Assembly (NCBI GenBank): GCA_015680685.1 | Contig: MNCI01003059.1 | Location: 526,083-590,082, forward strand | Length of the DNA stretch: 64,000 nucleotides | Direction of reading: 5' to 3' | DNA from: Gnetum montanum | Taxonomy: Eukaryota > Streptophyta > Gnetopsida > Gnetales > Gnetaceae | Part shown: piece after piece, positions 9,997 to 22,502 of the stretch | Layout: every line of letters begins with the position of its first letter | How positions within the stretch are numbered: position 1 is the first letter of the stretch | Notes under the pieces: generated by a model | The model's input: the letters and a program-made list of their open reading frames with translations, nothing else | Database searches by the model: none | Told to the model about the DNA's origin: nothing | Translations under genes and position numbers: made by a program

Positions 9997-11459
9997 ACCC
10001 TATTCTTCCCTTGAGGATTCTATTGACATCTTAGAAAATTATTGAGGTTCCTTGAACATTGAGTTTGAATCTCTCTAATGATGGTCCTCCCATGTGTTCG
10101 GAATGGGTGTTGATGACTTGAGTATCTATAGATTGTATCCTTGTTAGGATCTTTGGATTGCTGGATCTCTAGATGATACAAATTCTATTGTTTGATATTT
10201 ACCTACATTGTTAGTTTGGTTATCATGTTTTTCAATTTTTTTGGTTGTTGGATGGATGAGCTAGCACCAAGTTTGTGTGGTTGGTTGGAGATGGACTCCC
10301 TAGAGATGATTTTGATGTTTAACCCCCACTATAGAGTGCACCAGTGTGGCTCTTGTTGTAGGCCCATCCTATAGATGAGTATGATTCTATGGCTCATTGA
10401 TTCCTTTGTGCCTTTAGAAAGTTAGAGGTGATCTATTAGGTGATTCCTCTAGCATTGGTATGTTTGAGTTTTGTTGGAAGTGATGTCTTGGATGATGCCT
10501 CTAGAATTGGTATGTTTAGGTTTTGTTGGATGTGATGTCCTAGGTGATGCCTCTAGCATTGGTATGTTTAGGTTCCATTGGAAGTGATGTCCTAGGTGAT
10601 GCTTCACATTCTAGGTGAGACTAATAATAAATCCATGCATATGGTGATTTGATGTTTGGTTTGGGTACATGTTCATTTTGTCTTTTAGCAAGTACACATG
10701 ACAACATAACACCCATATTACATTGAGTATGGTGTGTGTTAGCCTCCTTTTTTGTGGTAGTGGTTAGAGTGGATAAATCTTAATTTTGGGATTGTATGAT
10801 GGATGGATGTTATGATTGTTCATTTATATATTTTTCTATATGTTTTGGATGATTTTCTTATGTGTTTGTTGAGCTAACATATTTTGCAGGTCAATCATAC
10901 TCCTAATCCCCATGACATCTATCCATTTAATGATTAGAGATGTTGCTAAGGCTTCTCGCTTAGTTTTAGATTAATAATCCATTTTATTTTTAGGTTGATC
11001 GATTTGGGAAGGGGATGCAGATTCTAGAGGATCTGTTATGATGATATGAGCATGATGATATTATGTATTAGTTTAGAGCTTTGGTTATTATATTTAGCAT
11101 TTTTACTATTATATTATATATTAATTCTCTTTTTCATTGATGGATTTATGAATCATGTACGGTTTAGACCTATGACACTATATCATTCATATATTTCATG
11201 GAATTTAATTTTGCAATTTATGTTATCATACTTCTTTTCTAGCATTTTATATTTATATCATTTTATAATCATGCATTTCTTTCTTATGCTATTAGCTTTC
11301 TCTTCTCTTCTCTTTGGGATCATGGCTTTATGATAGGTTCCTTTGTTTCTTTTACTACGTTGTTCCTTCTTTCATCTCTCTTACCATGACCAATTATTTC
11401 ATTAGGATTTCTATCCAATGTAATGCTCTCTAACCTAAGGCATGGGAAGGATGATGTTA
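9997..11459. other. Non-coding stretch with minisatellite
   Basis: No supportable gene. AT-rich sequence between LTR-2 and the chromovirus. The hydrophobic open frame at 11046-11333 is explained by T-rich composition. Confidence 0.5.
10433..10612. repeat. Minisatellite, about 52-bp unit, 3 copies
   Basis: Three imperfect tandem copies of a unit of about 52 bp with the landmarks CCTCTAGCATTGGTATGTTT and GTGATGTCCTAGGTGATGC. Differences between copies are mostly single substitutions. Confidence 0.75.
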
Positions 11460-11539
11460 CAAAGGTATCCCTACACGAACTCTTCCATCTTTAAAAAATG
11501 AACTTATGTGAACAAGGGAGTAGGGTTGAAGTGATTCTC

Positions 11540-12100
11540 CACTCGTGCAATTTGGTCTCATGGACTTATACAATATCATTCATGGACTAATCCTCCTAAT
11601 GGATCAAATATTCATGCCTCTTAACTCCCTGAGTGCTAGAAGCTTTCCTCTGCTTGAGTATAATTGACTTCTTCTCAATTGAAGGCTTGGACTGATTAAT
11701 AGCCCCCTTCCACTCATTAATGCTACCCTACATGGTTTCCTCATCTGCTAGTCCATGATAGTGCACAAGATTTGAAACATTATTCATGAAAGATGTGCCA
11801 ATATCATTTGATAAATAAATCTCAAAACCATTAGGATTAATCTTGTCTTTAATTTTGAAAGCCTCCATCTTCTTGGCTTTAAACTTGGAGAAGTTAATGC
11901 CTCTCAACCACTTCTTCTTCAAGTGCATCCAAACTAAGTCACCAACAACAAAATTTATCTTCTATTTTTTCTCATTCCTCTTGAGGACTCTCTCTTTAGC
12001 CTTCTTCATAAGATTTTATTTCACTTGTGCATGGAGATCCCTCATCTCTTGCATAAAATTAGCATTAAGTTGAGCTTCACCATCAAAGCTCTTCAAGATT
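11540..12100 (-). pseudogene. Chromovirus integrase C-terminus and decayed chromodomain
   Basis: The minus strand reads HLKKKWLRGINFSKFKAKKM (about 11925-11870), the usual post-core KLK-KK-GP region, then an FMNNVSNLVHYHG segment (about 11790-11750), equivalent to the FNVxDLxxYHG motif. Further down are ILKQRKASSTQGVKRHEYLI and a Trp-poor remnant near 11670-11570, which resemble the start of a chromodomain (EYLVKW). Chromodomains direct integration by binding modified histones. Stops replace the two expected tryptophans. Confidence 0.7.
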
Positions 12101-12329
12101 TCCACCATCTTTTGAAAAAACCCATAGTTCACCTCAAATGAGCTTTTACCAGTATCCACATGAAAGCATTATTATATAAAAACTTAGCATGATACAACAA
12201 GTTATTCCACCTATTTGGCTATTCATCATATGAATTTCTCAATATGTTTAGTAAAGATTTATTCACCACCTCTATTTTGCCATCATATTTTGAATGATAT
12301 GTACTAGAGATTCAATTTTATCCCTAAAA

Positions 12330-12908
12330 TTTTCTATAGGGACATCCAAAAGTAACTCATGAATTTGGAGTCTCTATCACTAACAATATTCAAAGAAATT
12401 CCATGCAACATCACAACATGCTGGAAAATAAATTTGCAACATGAGAAGCATCACTCACCTTCTTGTATGGAATGAAGTATGCCATCTTGGAGAACCTATT
12501 CACAATAATAAAAATTATATTATTCACACTTTTGGTTTTTGGAATATCACTCATAAAATCCATAGAAACACTTTCACATGGACCTTTGGGAATTTGCAAA
12601 GGCATATAGTATCCATACATACCTTTATCTCCTTTGAAATATTGACATGTTAAGTACCCTTTCATAAATTTGGAAACTTCGATTATTATACTAGGCCAAA
12701 AATAGTGCCTACCCACAAGTTTCAATGTTTTATCCCTACTCATGTGACCTACCATTCTACTACAATGTTTTTTTAAACAAAATCTTTTTTCTAAAATCAT
12801 AATAGGAATGCATACCTTTCCATTCTTAAATAACAATTCATCTTGGATATGATAGTCCCTACACTGGTTTATCTTACTCAATAATGTCTCTTTGAAGCTT
12901 TTCCGCAC
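12330..12908 (-). pseudogene. Chromovirus integrase: zinc-binding and catalytic core fragment
   Basis: A 165-residue open segment (12411-12908) contains a degenerate HHCC region (HMSRDKT, HYFWP, then C-x-x-F where the second cysteine is lost) and the catalytic core start SVSMDFMSDIPKT with the first catalytic Asp, followed by VNRFSKMAYFIPYKK. This is a Ty3/gypsy integrase by motif order. The remaining core toward 12100 is broken. Confidence 0.9.
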
Positions 12909-13019
12909 CTACCAAAAATCACAATCATTCTCATATAAATTAGCAAAATCATCCATACCTTTCACACGAGGCATGCTAAAATTAACCACATGCACCTTGG
13001 ACAACATATCAGTCATCAC

Positions 13020-14330
13020 ATTAGCCTTTTCACTTTTTTGCTTCAACACAAAATTGAACTCTTGCAACTATGCAACCCACTTCATGTGCTTTGTAGTCAA
13101 CTTCTTTTGAAAGTTTAGAAATTGTAGTGCTTTATGATCCATCATCAAAGTAAACTCCTTGGATAACAAGTAATGCCTCCAATGCTTGATTGTAGCAGAC
13201 AACTCCTCATATATGCTATATTTCTACCTTGACTCATTCAATTTTTTTAAAAAAGAAAGAAATATGCATATCTTCTTGTGAAAGTACCCCACTAATGACA
13301 AATCCACTTTCATCTACCTCCACCTAAAAAAGCTTTTGAAAATATGGAATTGCAAGCACTAGTTCACTAGAATTTTTTCTTTCAATAAGTCGAAGCTCCC
13401 TTGGGTTTCATTATCCCACCTGAAATATTTATTTTTCTTTAACAAAGAAAACATAGGCCATGAAATACCACTAAAATTTTTAATTAACAATCTATAAAAA
13501 CCTACTAAACTAGGGAATGATCTTACCTCTCCAAGATTCTTAGGAGTTGGCCAATCCCTAATAGCGTTCACATTTGTAGCTTCCATCTGAGTTTTGTTTT
13601 TAGAAACCACATGTTCCAAATATGTGATTTCCCTCTTGAAGAAATGACTTCTTCACATGATCACCAATTGTGCCTCCAATTTAAGACACACCATCCTCAA
13701 GTGATCCAAGTGATCTTCCTTAGAGCTATACACCAAAATATCATCAAAAAAGATAATATAACATGTACCAATCAAGTCCTTCAATATATCAACCTCATGA
13801 ATGTAGTAGGTACATTTATGAGCCTAAATGACATCACCAACCACTAAAATAATCCATTTGGTATCTTGAAAGTTATCTTCCATTCATCACCAGCCTTGAC
13901 TATGATTTGATGGTATCCATTCTTCAAATCAATTGTGCTAAAAAGCTCTACATTAGTAAGAACATCAAGGATATAATCCATCCTTGGAATAGGAAACTTG
14001 CACCCCATTGTTATCTTGTTCACTACCTTGGAATCAATTCACACCCTCCATTCCTCGCTATGCTTCTTTGACATTAGCATTGCTAGAATTGCACAAGGTG
14101 AAATGGATTCCCTCACAAAACCATTTGCAAGTAACTCCTCTACTTGTCTTTCTAATTTAGCCTATTGATTTGGTGCCATCTGGTAAGTCATCTCATTTGG
14201 AATAGTAGCACTAGAAATAAAATCAATTTGATGTTGTACATTTCTCATTAGTGGAAATCCATCCAATTTCTCCTTGAACACCTTGAAACATTTCTGCTTC
14301 AAGCCTAGCACACTTGTAGGAAGTTCAGCT
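13020..14330 (-). pseudogene. Chromovirus reverse transcriptase and RNase H
   Basis: The minus strand shows the RT motifs GCKFPIPRMDYILDVL, FSTIDLKNGYHQI, GDEWKITFK and LVMSFRL (about 13990-13820). The active-site box FFDDILVYSSKEDHLDHL follows, with the two catalytic aspartates at 13740-13745. The thumb motifs NAIRDWPTPKNLGEVRSF and FYRLLIKNFS are at 13359-13619. RNase H follows with ESGFVISGVLSQED (about 13310-13270), then a HASCERYG remnant near 12960. Frameshifts and stops break the frame, but the aspartate pair of RT is intact. Confidence 0.92.
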
Positions 14331-14689
14331 TATACATCATCATGATTAGTAGCAATTGTTGTCATAACAAAAAAACAAAAACCTATTTTATCACATTGCT
14401 TAATGTATTCGCTCTCTCCTAGAAGGATTAAGAAAGCATTAAGTGAGCTTTACTACCTCACTTGTTTAGCTATCATGGAAATTAACTCATGGATTCCATC
14501 AAATCTAGCTACACTAGACACATTTCTTACTCTATCAAATTTGAGCACCATTGTCAAAATTTCAAGGTTGAGTAAGAATTACATTAGCACAATCTATTGG
14601 AAGAACATCATACTTTACAACTCCATGAAAATCTCCAATTTTAAATTCTAATGTACATTTTCCCCTCATCTCTTGGGAAAAAAATCTGG

Positions 14690-15047
14690 ATAACTAATGC
14701 ACTTTATAAAGTCTAGGATGAGGATTAGTTACCAAACCCAATTTAGCAATTTCTTGAGAGGAAATAACATTTTCTTGGGATCCTATATCAATTAAAACAT
14801 AAATCCATTCCACACTAAGCAACCATCTAGTTCCAATATAAAATAAAAATTTCCTAGTAGGATGGTCCTCTCTATTCACATTCTCCATGAATGCACAAGA
14901 ACTTAATTCAGAAACTTCCTCAATCTTGGGAGCATTAGGATTACCTCTCTGAAGAGCTTGGCTTGGTGTCTCCTCCACCTTCATGGTTTGTACATATTTA
15001 CCTTTGGTTTCCTTGTGAAGTGGTAATTTCCATTGCTTGTGTTCCAA
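14690..15047 (-). pseudogene. Chromovirus aspartic protease and Gag zinc knuckle
   Basis: Minus strand: the zinc knuckle CFKCEELEHKQWK (about 15070-15030) spans the Gag C-terminus, then a spacer, then the protease active site YVLIDIGSQENVISSQEI (about 14810-14750) and KLGLVTNPHPRLYKVH, the conserved continuation in plant gypsy proteases. D-I-G replaces the usual D-[ST]-G. The last Cys of the knuckle is Trp here. Confidence 0.85.
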
Positions 15048-15049
15048 TT

Positions 15050-16060
15050 CTTCACATTTGAAGCATTAAATCTTTGATGAGGTGTTACCTTGATCCTTGC
15101 CTTGCTTGCCTTTGTCCTTCTTAGCTTTGTCATTCTCACCACCTCTTTTAGTCTTCTTCTCATGGCTTTCATGTTTGTAGTTAGATTTGGACTTAGATCC
15201 TTTCTCAAATTTGGATCCCTTCTCCTTCCTCTTGGAAGTTTATTTGCTCATATTCTTGAATCCACGTAATTTCTTTTTAGCCTTAAGTGCCATATCATAA
15301 GCCTCATAAAGACATTGTGGCTCATAAAAAGAAAACTCCTATTGGTTCATCATTTTGAGACCTCCTAAAAAGATTGAAGCCTATTATATTCCTCCTTGCT
15401 TACTTTAGCTTAATGGAATATATCAAAAAAATATGATATAAAATTATTTGACATCCCTATCACCTTACCTTAGGAATCTCAACTTCATAATAGTCTCTTA
15501 TCTCTAAAAAGACTGTTCAAATTTTATTTTCAACCTATATTTCATCAAAGGCAAATATCTAATGGGCTAACCATTTTGTCTTTCATAACCTTGGGACTCA
15601 TTTTCCCACCAAGTAGAAGCCATATCTTCTAATTTGGATTCAATAATAGGTACCCTAAAGCTATTTGGTATCTCTTCAAACTTGAAGTGCTTCTTAAGTA
15701 CCTTTAGCTAACTCAAAAAAGTAGTGGTGTCATCTACACCATTGAAAATCTTAAACTCAATGTACAAAAGTCTAGTAGCATTATAGAATGCTCTAGTAAG
15801 CCTTGCTTCATCCTCTTCATTAAGCTTGCCTAGAGAAGTAGTTACCACTATTACAGTACTCAAAATTCTCATTAGAGGAATAGAATTCTCTTCCATTGGA
15901 ATCCTTGGCTAATGGGTTCCTACACTCCCATAGATAGATTGTCCTTCCTCATCATCTACTCTAGCTTGACCTGGTTATGAAACTTCTTCATCTGAATGTG
16001 CATGCTTATTACCTTTGCATGTCTGAATATGTCTAGGACTAACATTTCTACTTACCTTTA
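15050..16060 (-). pseudogene. Chromovirus gag remnant
   Basis: Upstream of the zinc knuckle the minus strand has a Lys/Gly/Ser-rich basic stretch (about 15240-15080), a gag core with KLEDMASTWWENE (about 15630-15595), and LKVLKKHFKFEEIPNSFRV (about 15710-15650). An acidic N-terminal region lies near 15990-15800. The WW motif and position fit the retrotransposon gag domain. Multiple stops. Confidence 0.7.
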
Positions 16061-16222
16061 TGTTGATTTCATCCAATCACACAATCATCATCTAGAAGGC
16101 AAACTTCATGCTTTCCATGTCTCTATTTAGGGCTTGCACCTATTCCTTCTTAAGTGTCATTTGAAATTGACAAAATCCTCAACCAAATCCAAGCAACAAT
16201 CAACACAAAGATTTGATACCAA

Positions 16223-17192
16223 TAATCCTAGAGCAAGTTCACTTCAATATTAAAATCACCTTCCAACACTAAATCTAGATATTATGAAAACACAATTTAT
16301 TTGCTAGAAAACAAGAAAAATAGCTATCTTCAATTATTCAAAAGAGAATGTTACAATAGGGTTCTACAACCCATAAAATATCCAACCCTCTCAAATCACT
16401 CAAATGATGTTGCAAAGCATGAGGATTTACAACCACACAATGGTTGTTCTCAATACAAGTCACAACTATTGGAGAGTCTCTTTCATAACCTAGAACTAAG
16501 ATCTCAACTTCCAAGCAAGACCAAAACACATGGGTCAACACACAAAACAATTGACCTTGGAGCTACAACCTCTATGCACTCACTCATGTGCTCTCTTTCT
16601 TTCTTGCTCAAGTTTAACACAAGAACTTACATGACATTTCTTCTCTATATCTTCATGATACAATTATGAAATAATCCATATTTATTAGAAAATAAATACA
16701 AAAACCTAAGAAAACCTTCCAAAGCTCAACTTGGAGTTCCCATGCTATTTCTATCTTTTTTCACATTCTCCTAACTATTTCCCAACTTGGAATGATTAAT
16801 TTTAGAAGTTTCTCACTTGTACAAGTCATCCTTGACCTCCTTGATCATCTCATGTAAAAAATCCAACATTCAGAAGAGATGTTTCCTGAGAGTGGAAGAT
16901 ATCTTCTTCATGGGAGAGATGTCTCATCTATGTTGAGATATCTCATCCATGTTGAAACATCTCCTATAAGACATCTTCACTTCTAGGGAGACTTCTCCTC
17001 TCAGTGAGAGATGTCTCCTACGAAGACTTAGTTTTTGGTAGAGATGTCTCTTGCATGTTTCAGACTTCTCCTATGTAGTCCCAACTATTAGAAAAGATAT
17101 CTCCTTGAGCTCCAAGACATCTTCATAAAGCCCAAAACCTACAAAAAACATGTGTATGGAAGAACAAGGGGTTCATAATAGGTGTCCCTACA
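16223..17192 (-). repeat. Probable 5' LTR of the chromovirus
   Basis: Bounded on the inner side by the iMet-like primer site. On the outer side the minus strand starts TGTAGGGACACC at 17192; the same TGTAGGGA-ACC string occurs near 11490-11475 just past the chromodomain, where a 3' LTR should begin, but similarity stops there. The segment 16876-17110 is full of GAGATGTCTC/GAGATATCTC-type short repeats, plausibly the U3. The outer end is uncertain and the inner end lacks the expected CA. Confidence 0.4.
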
Positions 17193-19041
17193 TGAGTAAT
17201 TTATATAATGACATAGGATTAGAGGCTTTACTTGAAGGATCACCCATTAAATTTGGTAGCATAATAAGTTATTTCAATAAAATGGTTGAGAGCATGATAA
17301 TAAAGGAGGATCTTCCAACATAGTTAGTAATTAATGTAGCAAAGGATTTTATTAAAACTCAATTCTTTTTACTATATGTACCTCTAGGACATATAACCAA
17401 CATAATCTTTTGGTAAAACTTATGTTGAGTATAATGTATCTTAGGTGTTATTAAAATTTGTATACAGCCAACACAATGTGTTGGTAGAATGTATGTAGAA
17501 CGTCAAGGTATTGTAAGTGTAATTTAAATGAGCAACCCCTTATTGCATGATACTTGTTAGACCATCAATCCAAATGTAACATCTTATATAAACACATAGA
17601 AATAAAATTCAAGAACATATACAAAATACTACTAAAAGACATTAACAATATCATTTAATTAGCAAAACATTTTCAAAAAGCTATGAAACAACTATGTTAT
17701 ATATGTCTAATCAAAAATTCCATATCCTTATACTTTTAATAAGGTAATGATTAGTTTATTAGAGTATGTGACTTGTGATTTAAAAGTCACAAGTCCAATT
17801 TTAACAAGTATGTTAATTTGACATATTGTTATGTTCTACTTAACTTATACAAAACATTTGAATTAGTTATATGTCTAGAAGGTACTATGATCATCCAATT
17901 CTAATTTTGACACCCCCTCCATATTCTTGTATAATCATAATATGTAGAAAATTAACCATAGTAACTATTTATGTGAAAAATTATAAAGAAAAAACTAATT
18001 AACATAACTAGCTAAGAAAAAATTATTCTAATGGTAGCAATTAATTTACCATATTAGATATCATAGCCTAATACATCTATGTTCATGATAACTAATAATA
18101 ATGTACATTATTTCAGGGAAAGACAAGCATGAAGCTAATAATTAATAAAAATCAAATAGACTTATTAAAGTTAGCCATTGTTATGCAAATGATAGTAATA
18201 ATGCTAGAGTGTATAATCATGTAAATTTGGTTGAGATATTAAATAATGAGATGTTATCTTAGTGGTAAGAGCCTTAGCATGGAGAGCTCTAAACATTGGT
18301 CAGTTGGTTAGCTCACATCACTTTGCATTGAAAGGTGTTAAGTGCAAAGCCCAATACCATCACTCCTTTTCATCCTTTTGCACTTGCTATGCCACTAGTC
18401 TAGGGGCATGTCTTAGGCATATCTAACTTTACATTCTAACAAAAAGAACCTTAACATAAAAATACTAGGTCATAGGTCTAATTTCAATAGGCAACATTTA
18501 GTTATTGGTTAAAACAATTAGGAATTCTAATTCAATGAATCTAAAAGGATCTTGATGGATGTACATAAAAATTTAGTTTCAATTTTAACTTTAATGATAA
18601 AAAAAATCAAAGTATAGATATACAACTAATATTAAAAGAATCAAGAGAAGAAAATTAATTATGAGCGAGGATAATTTCAATCATAATAATCATTACATCA
18701 CTTTTAGCATCCATGCTTGAAATTAAAATTAACAAAAGGATTAGAGTTAATAATAAAACATTGTGACAAAAGAACAACATTTATGGAAAAGCCAAATACG
18801 CAAGAAAATGGAGGCACATATTTTATATGACAACCACTTCATCACTTAATGTAAAATTTATGTTGATAATCTTTACTATTAGCAGGTAGATGCTTGTTAA
18901 GATTATTTTTTATCTTTCAATTAAGATCGTTCTTATACAATAAAGATGGCTTTTCCTTATGAGTTATCTATAAAAGGATCATCACCAAGAGGCTCAATGT
19001 TCATCTAGCCAAAGCAGGGTCTTAGGAGAATTGTAGAGGAG
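17193..19041. other. AT-rich intergenic stretch
   Basis: No gene supported. It holds a SINE-like copy (18246-18600). It also shares a diverged segment (about 17400-17580, AGTGTAATTTAAATGAGCAACC) with 28840-28900, another unclassified dispersed repeat. Confidence 0.5.
18246..18600 (+). repeat. tRNA-derived SINE-like copy interrupted by a second one
   Basis: It starts ATGAGATGTTATCTTAGTGG, the same head as 46150-46340 and, inverted, 28030-28140. The head contains a pol III A-box-like TAGTGGTAAGA. The B-box side (GGTCTAATTTCAATAGG) resumes only after about 150 inserted bases (about 18293-18447), which themselves look like another tRNA-like head (CAGTTGGTTAGCTCA, then AGTGCAAAGCCC). Confidence 0.5.
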
Positions 19042-19046
19042 CAAAG

Positions 19047-20093
19047 TGATGAGCGGCGAGGTACACCTATGTCTAACCATACGAATCACAAGCATTCATG
19101 CACGATCTAGTCAAATTCCATGGATGGGACTAGTTGTGGCATCTAGATCGTTATGCCTTGATCGTAGTTCATTGTCTTCCCACTTGGGCTAGTGGTAGTT
19201 TTTTCAAGTATGGTTTAGTCCAGAGTGAGGCATATGATAATTGATGTTGTTTTAGCCTTATGCTTCTCCTAAAGATAATAAAGAAATCAATTGTTTAAAC
19301 TAATTAACAATGGAAAGTAAAGTATAAACTAGCCTATAGGCAATGAGTGTCCATTCCCAACTTGCTATACACATCTTGAACCCACATATCCTCCACTGGG
19401 ATTACCAAGCACTATGCTATTGGGAAAACCAAACAATAATGTTGCTGGGATTACCAAGCAAATACATGTTTATGCTCGAAACTGGTTGCGCTCATTCTAC
19501 CAATTCATTAACATGCATGGAAACATAAATATTAATTAAGTACATGGAATATAAATTGCATTAAAAGTAAATTTAATCTAAGTCAAAGTGCTGTAATGAA
19601 TAAGAATCAATCTCAATCTTATTGTCATTCATGGAATGTGTCCAGGTACATTGTCACTTGAATAAGATACCATAAAGCTAACTTAGATCCACACTACAGG
19701 CACTCATTAACTATTCTCTAAGATTATGGAATACAACTACAAGAGTTCGACTACTCTATTAACAAAATAATTTCATAAACATGATTATGAGCATGTATTT
19801 ATAGATTTTATTACTAGGCTGCATTGATAGGGCCTCGTGGATGCATGATACGATGCTTTGATGGGGCCTCGTAGATGCATGATACAATGCATTAATGGGG
19901 CCTCATTGACAAGCCCAGTTATCGAGACCTTGTTATTGGGGCCTTGTTATCAGAGCTTTGTTATTGGGGCCATGTTATCAGAGCCTTATTATCGAAGCCT
20001 TGTTATCAAAGCCTTGTTATCGAGGCTAGGATATGGAAGCTAACCAAAAAGTTGACTTTTTATCAGATAACCCAACCAACTAATGATTCATTG
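19047..20093 (-). repeat. 3' LTR of LTR-3
   Basis: 1047 bp; TGATGAG start, end degenerate (GATTCATTG). On the minus strand the U3 begins with an array of 14-bp units (CCTTGTTATCGAAG in plus orientation) at about 19925-20035, followed by a TATA-like box complementary to TATTTATAG near 19797-19805. A PPT-like tract is seen as GTACCCCCAC just outside at 20094. Confidence 0.85.
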
Positions 20094-22300
20094 TACCCCC
20101 ACAATTGAATAAAAACTTTTCCTTGAGTTAACAGGATAGGACCAAGCTTTCTTTACAAAACTAGAAAGGTATGGAATTATTGACTGACACTAACTACTGA
20201 TTGACTCTGAGTGCCACATTACAAAATTTTATTTGAATGGATGCATACAAAATGATAGAGTGACAAAAAGATTGGATAGGTTTGAAGATTATAAAATTTG
20301 TAGAGGTCTTCAAGAATCTACTGAAGATGATTCTTCTTGTTGTCACTAGCAGTGGTAGACTTCCAACCTAGGTTGTTATGTTGATGCTTTTCTAGTTATG
20401 TGAAACATTCTTGAAGGATGGATTGAAATTTCTTCTCATTGTCCCATGGATCTAGTAAACATGTGATGCTTGAGTTGCTATCTTGTATGTGCTATGATTT
20501 GTCCATGGGCATATCCTTCATTGTCCCTTTCTTGGCTTTGATTCCATGCTTGGCAAAAGGCCTTCTTCCTTAGGCATTTCTTTTAGCATCACCTGTAGTC
20601 ACCAAAGGATCAACATGAGTTTTGGTAAATTTTCCTTAATAATTAACCCTTTTCAGATCCCTTAGTTTTCATTTAAGCATAAGGTGATGATAGCATACTA
20701 TGCCCAAGGCTATGAGGTAACAAAAATCATTAACTGTTTACATTATTCAGATCAATTACTATTTGTTATCATGATGTTTGAAAATAGGATGTTAGAAAAA
20801 TTTCAAAATTTCAAAGCAGACATCCCTAGCCCCCATGACTAATAAGCGTAACTCTAGAAGCATACAAGTTTTCAAACATTTGAAACCAAAGGTTTGATTT
20901 AGAAGATGGCCAAGAAATATTGAACTTGAAAGTTATTTTAACAGAAAATTATGAAAGAATTAAAAAAGTAATTGAAAGTGATGAGAAGTAGTTCCAAAAT
21001 TATGCATAAATTTAGAGAAACTATCATTAATGTTCTAGAAGATGTGAAGGTTAGTTCCAAGACATGATCAATAAAAGTTATGCAAGTGGATCCTCCCCAA
21101 AGCAAGCTCCTGCCATAATGCCCTTACATAACCACTTCTATAGATGTCTGTGAGCACCCAAGAAGTTAAATGTAAACCATGCCTTTGTTCCAAACAACAT
21201 ACAACTATCATGGTTGGGATGTTGTTCTATAATACACAAAACCAAAAGGCTCATAATCATATGCAGTAGTGAGGTAAATAATGAGATGAGAAGGGATTGC
21301 AAAGATCGGGATGTAAGGTACTTGACCATGTCCACAATAGGGTCTTGTGAAAAATGTGATTAAAATGATCAGCATACTTATCTGTCCAAGTTCAAACCAA
21401 GTCCATACCATGAACAGTAACCTCGCATTGATGTGTTCCCTCTTGTTGACCACCATGAGTCCAAAACCACCTCAAAGAATGAGCATCACTCCAAAAAGAG
21501 AAGAAAGAAGAAGAAGGAAGAAAGGGCCTTAATTAGAGGGGTGCCTTCAAGCATGGGTAACATGTCTTTCCAGCCCCATAGCCAATGCTTGTAGCCCATT
21601 ATTATGTCTAAGGGGTGTGCTTTGAATTTCCATTATTATTATTTTCTCCTTTTTTTGCATTTTATTTTTTTTTTATTTTTTTTTGTTTTGTTTTGTTTTT
21701 TTTTTTTGGAAATGGGAACCACACCATGCAAAGACAAAGCTTCCTTTTTATTGATTGATGGAGGAGTGATGATACATTCCAAGAGGAGTCATAAACCACA
21801 CAAAGGAAGATAAGAGGAAGAGAAAAGCAATGATATAAAAGCTTCAATAATAAGGAATATAAGAAGAAGATAAGAGTAGTGATAGAAAATATTATTAATA
21901 TAAATATAAAAGACATTCATGAAACATAAAGGAAATGACTCAAGAAAAGAGAAAAATATAAAAAAAAAATATTAAGAAATGGAAAACATATTAAGAATAA
22001 AAAAAACTTTGGAAGAAATAAGAAAATGATAAGAAATTGTAAAAATAAAAAAAAGTGAAAAACACTTATTAGTTCTTGAACCAGGATGGAGCATCTCCCC
22101 CACAACTAATCTTATGGTTGCACATTTGGGAGATGGACTATACAATTCCTTGGTTATACACCATTGGTTTTCCATCTATCACTATTATTGATTTAATTAA
22201 TCATGTGGTAGCACATATAATATTGGTGATAGTTTCATTTGGATCATTCGGAGATGTATCATCATCTGGACTTGAAGGTATTTTCATTTTTGGGGTCTAG
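20094..22300 (-). other. Conserved non-coding block of LTR-3
   Basis: No coherent gene. Sub-blocks recur in LTR-4 (about 30224-31560) and LTR-6 (about 51560-52220): the strings GATCCTCCCCAAAG, GGGTGTGCTTTGAATT and AACCACACCATGCAAAGAC are shared. A weak trace of a C-terminal ORF tail (DPWDNEKKF on the minus strand near 20440) may be a relic of the extra ORF. Contains T-rich and A-rich tracts (21650-21710, 21950-22060). Confidence 0.6.
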
Positions 22301-22502
22301 ATGTGTTTGCTTCTTCTTCTTGATTTTCTATTTTAATTCCTGAGTCTTCATGTTTGATATCCTTTTTCGATGTAAAATCAGAGTGTAAGATATTTATGTC
22401 TAAGTCCTTTGTTTGGTCCATTTTCTTATGTCTAGAACTAATAAGCAAATCAATTGCCTCCATGCATCTTTGAAATAATTTTATATTCTCATTTTCAAGT
22501 CA

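Larger units (their letters stand above)
11460..17192 (-). mobile_element. Chromovirus-type Ty3/gypsy retrotransposon, decayed
   Basis: Minus-strand order gag - PR - RT - RNase H - IN - chromodomain, as in plant chromoviruses. An iMet-like primer site (minus-strand TGGTATCAAATC at about 16210-16221) abuts a probable 5' LTR at 16223-17192. No matching 3' LTR was found near 10-11.5 kb, so the 3' end is probably truncated or too diverged. This element is unrelated in protein sequence and primer to the TGATGAG family. Confidence 0.8.

Noticed and set aside
11046-11333. 95-codon hydrophobic frame that could suggest a membrane protein
   Set aside because: T-rich composition produces Leu/Phe/Ile runs; no start context, relatives or conserved pattern.
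16301-16669. 122-codon plus-strand frame with an overlapping minus frame
   Set aside because: Falls within the probable chromovirus LTR; no family motif on either strand.
19925-20035. Regular short repeats that could be mistaken for a CRISPR array
   Set aside because: Units of 14 bp without spacers, in a plant LTR U3; a minisatellite.
21604-22105. Several hydrophobic short frames
   Set aside because: Created by poly-T and poly-A tracts in the non-coding part of LTR-3.
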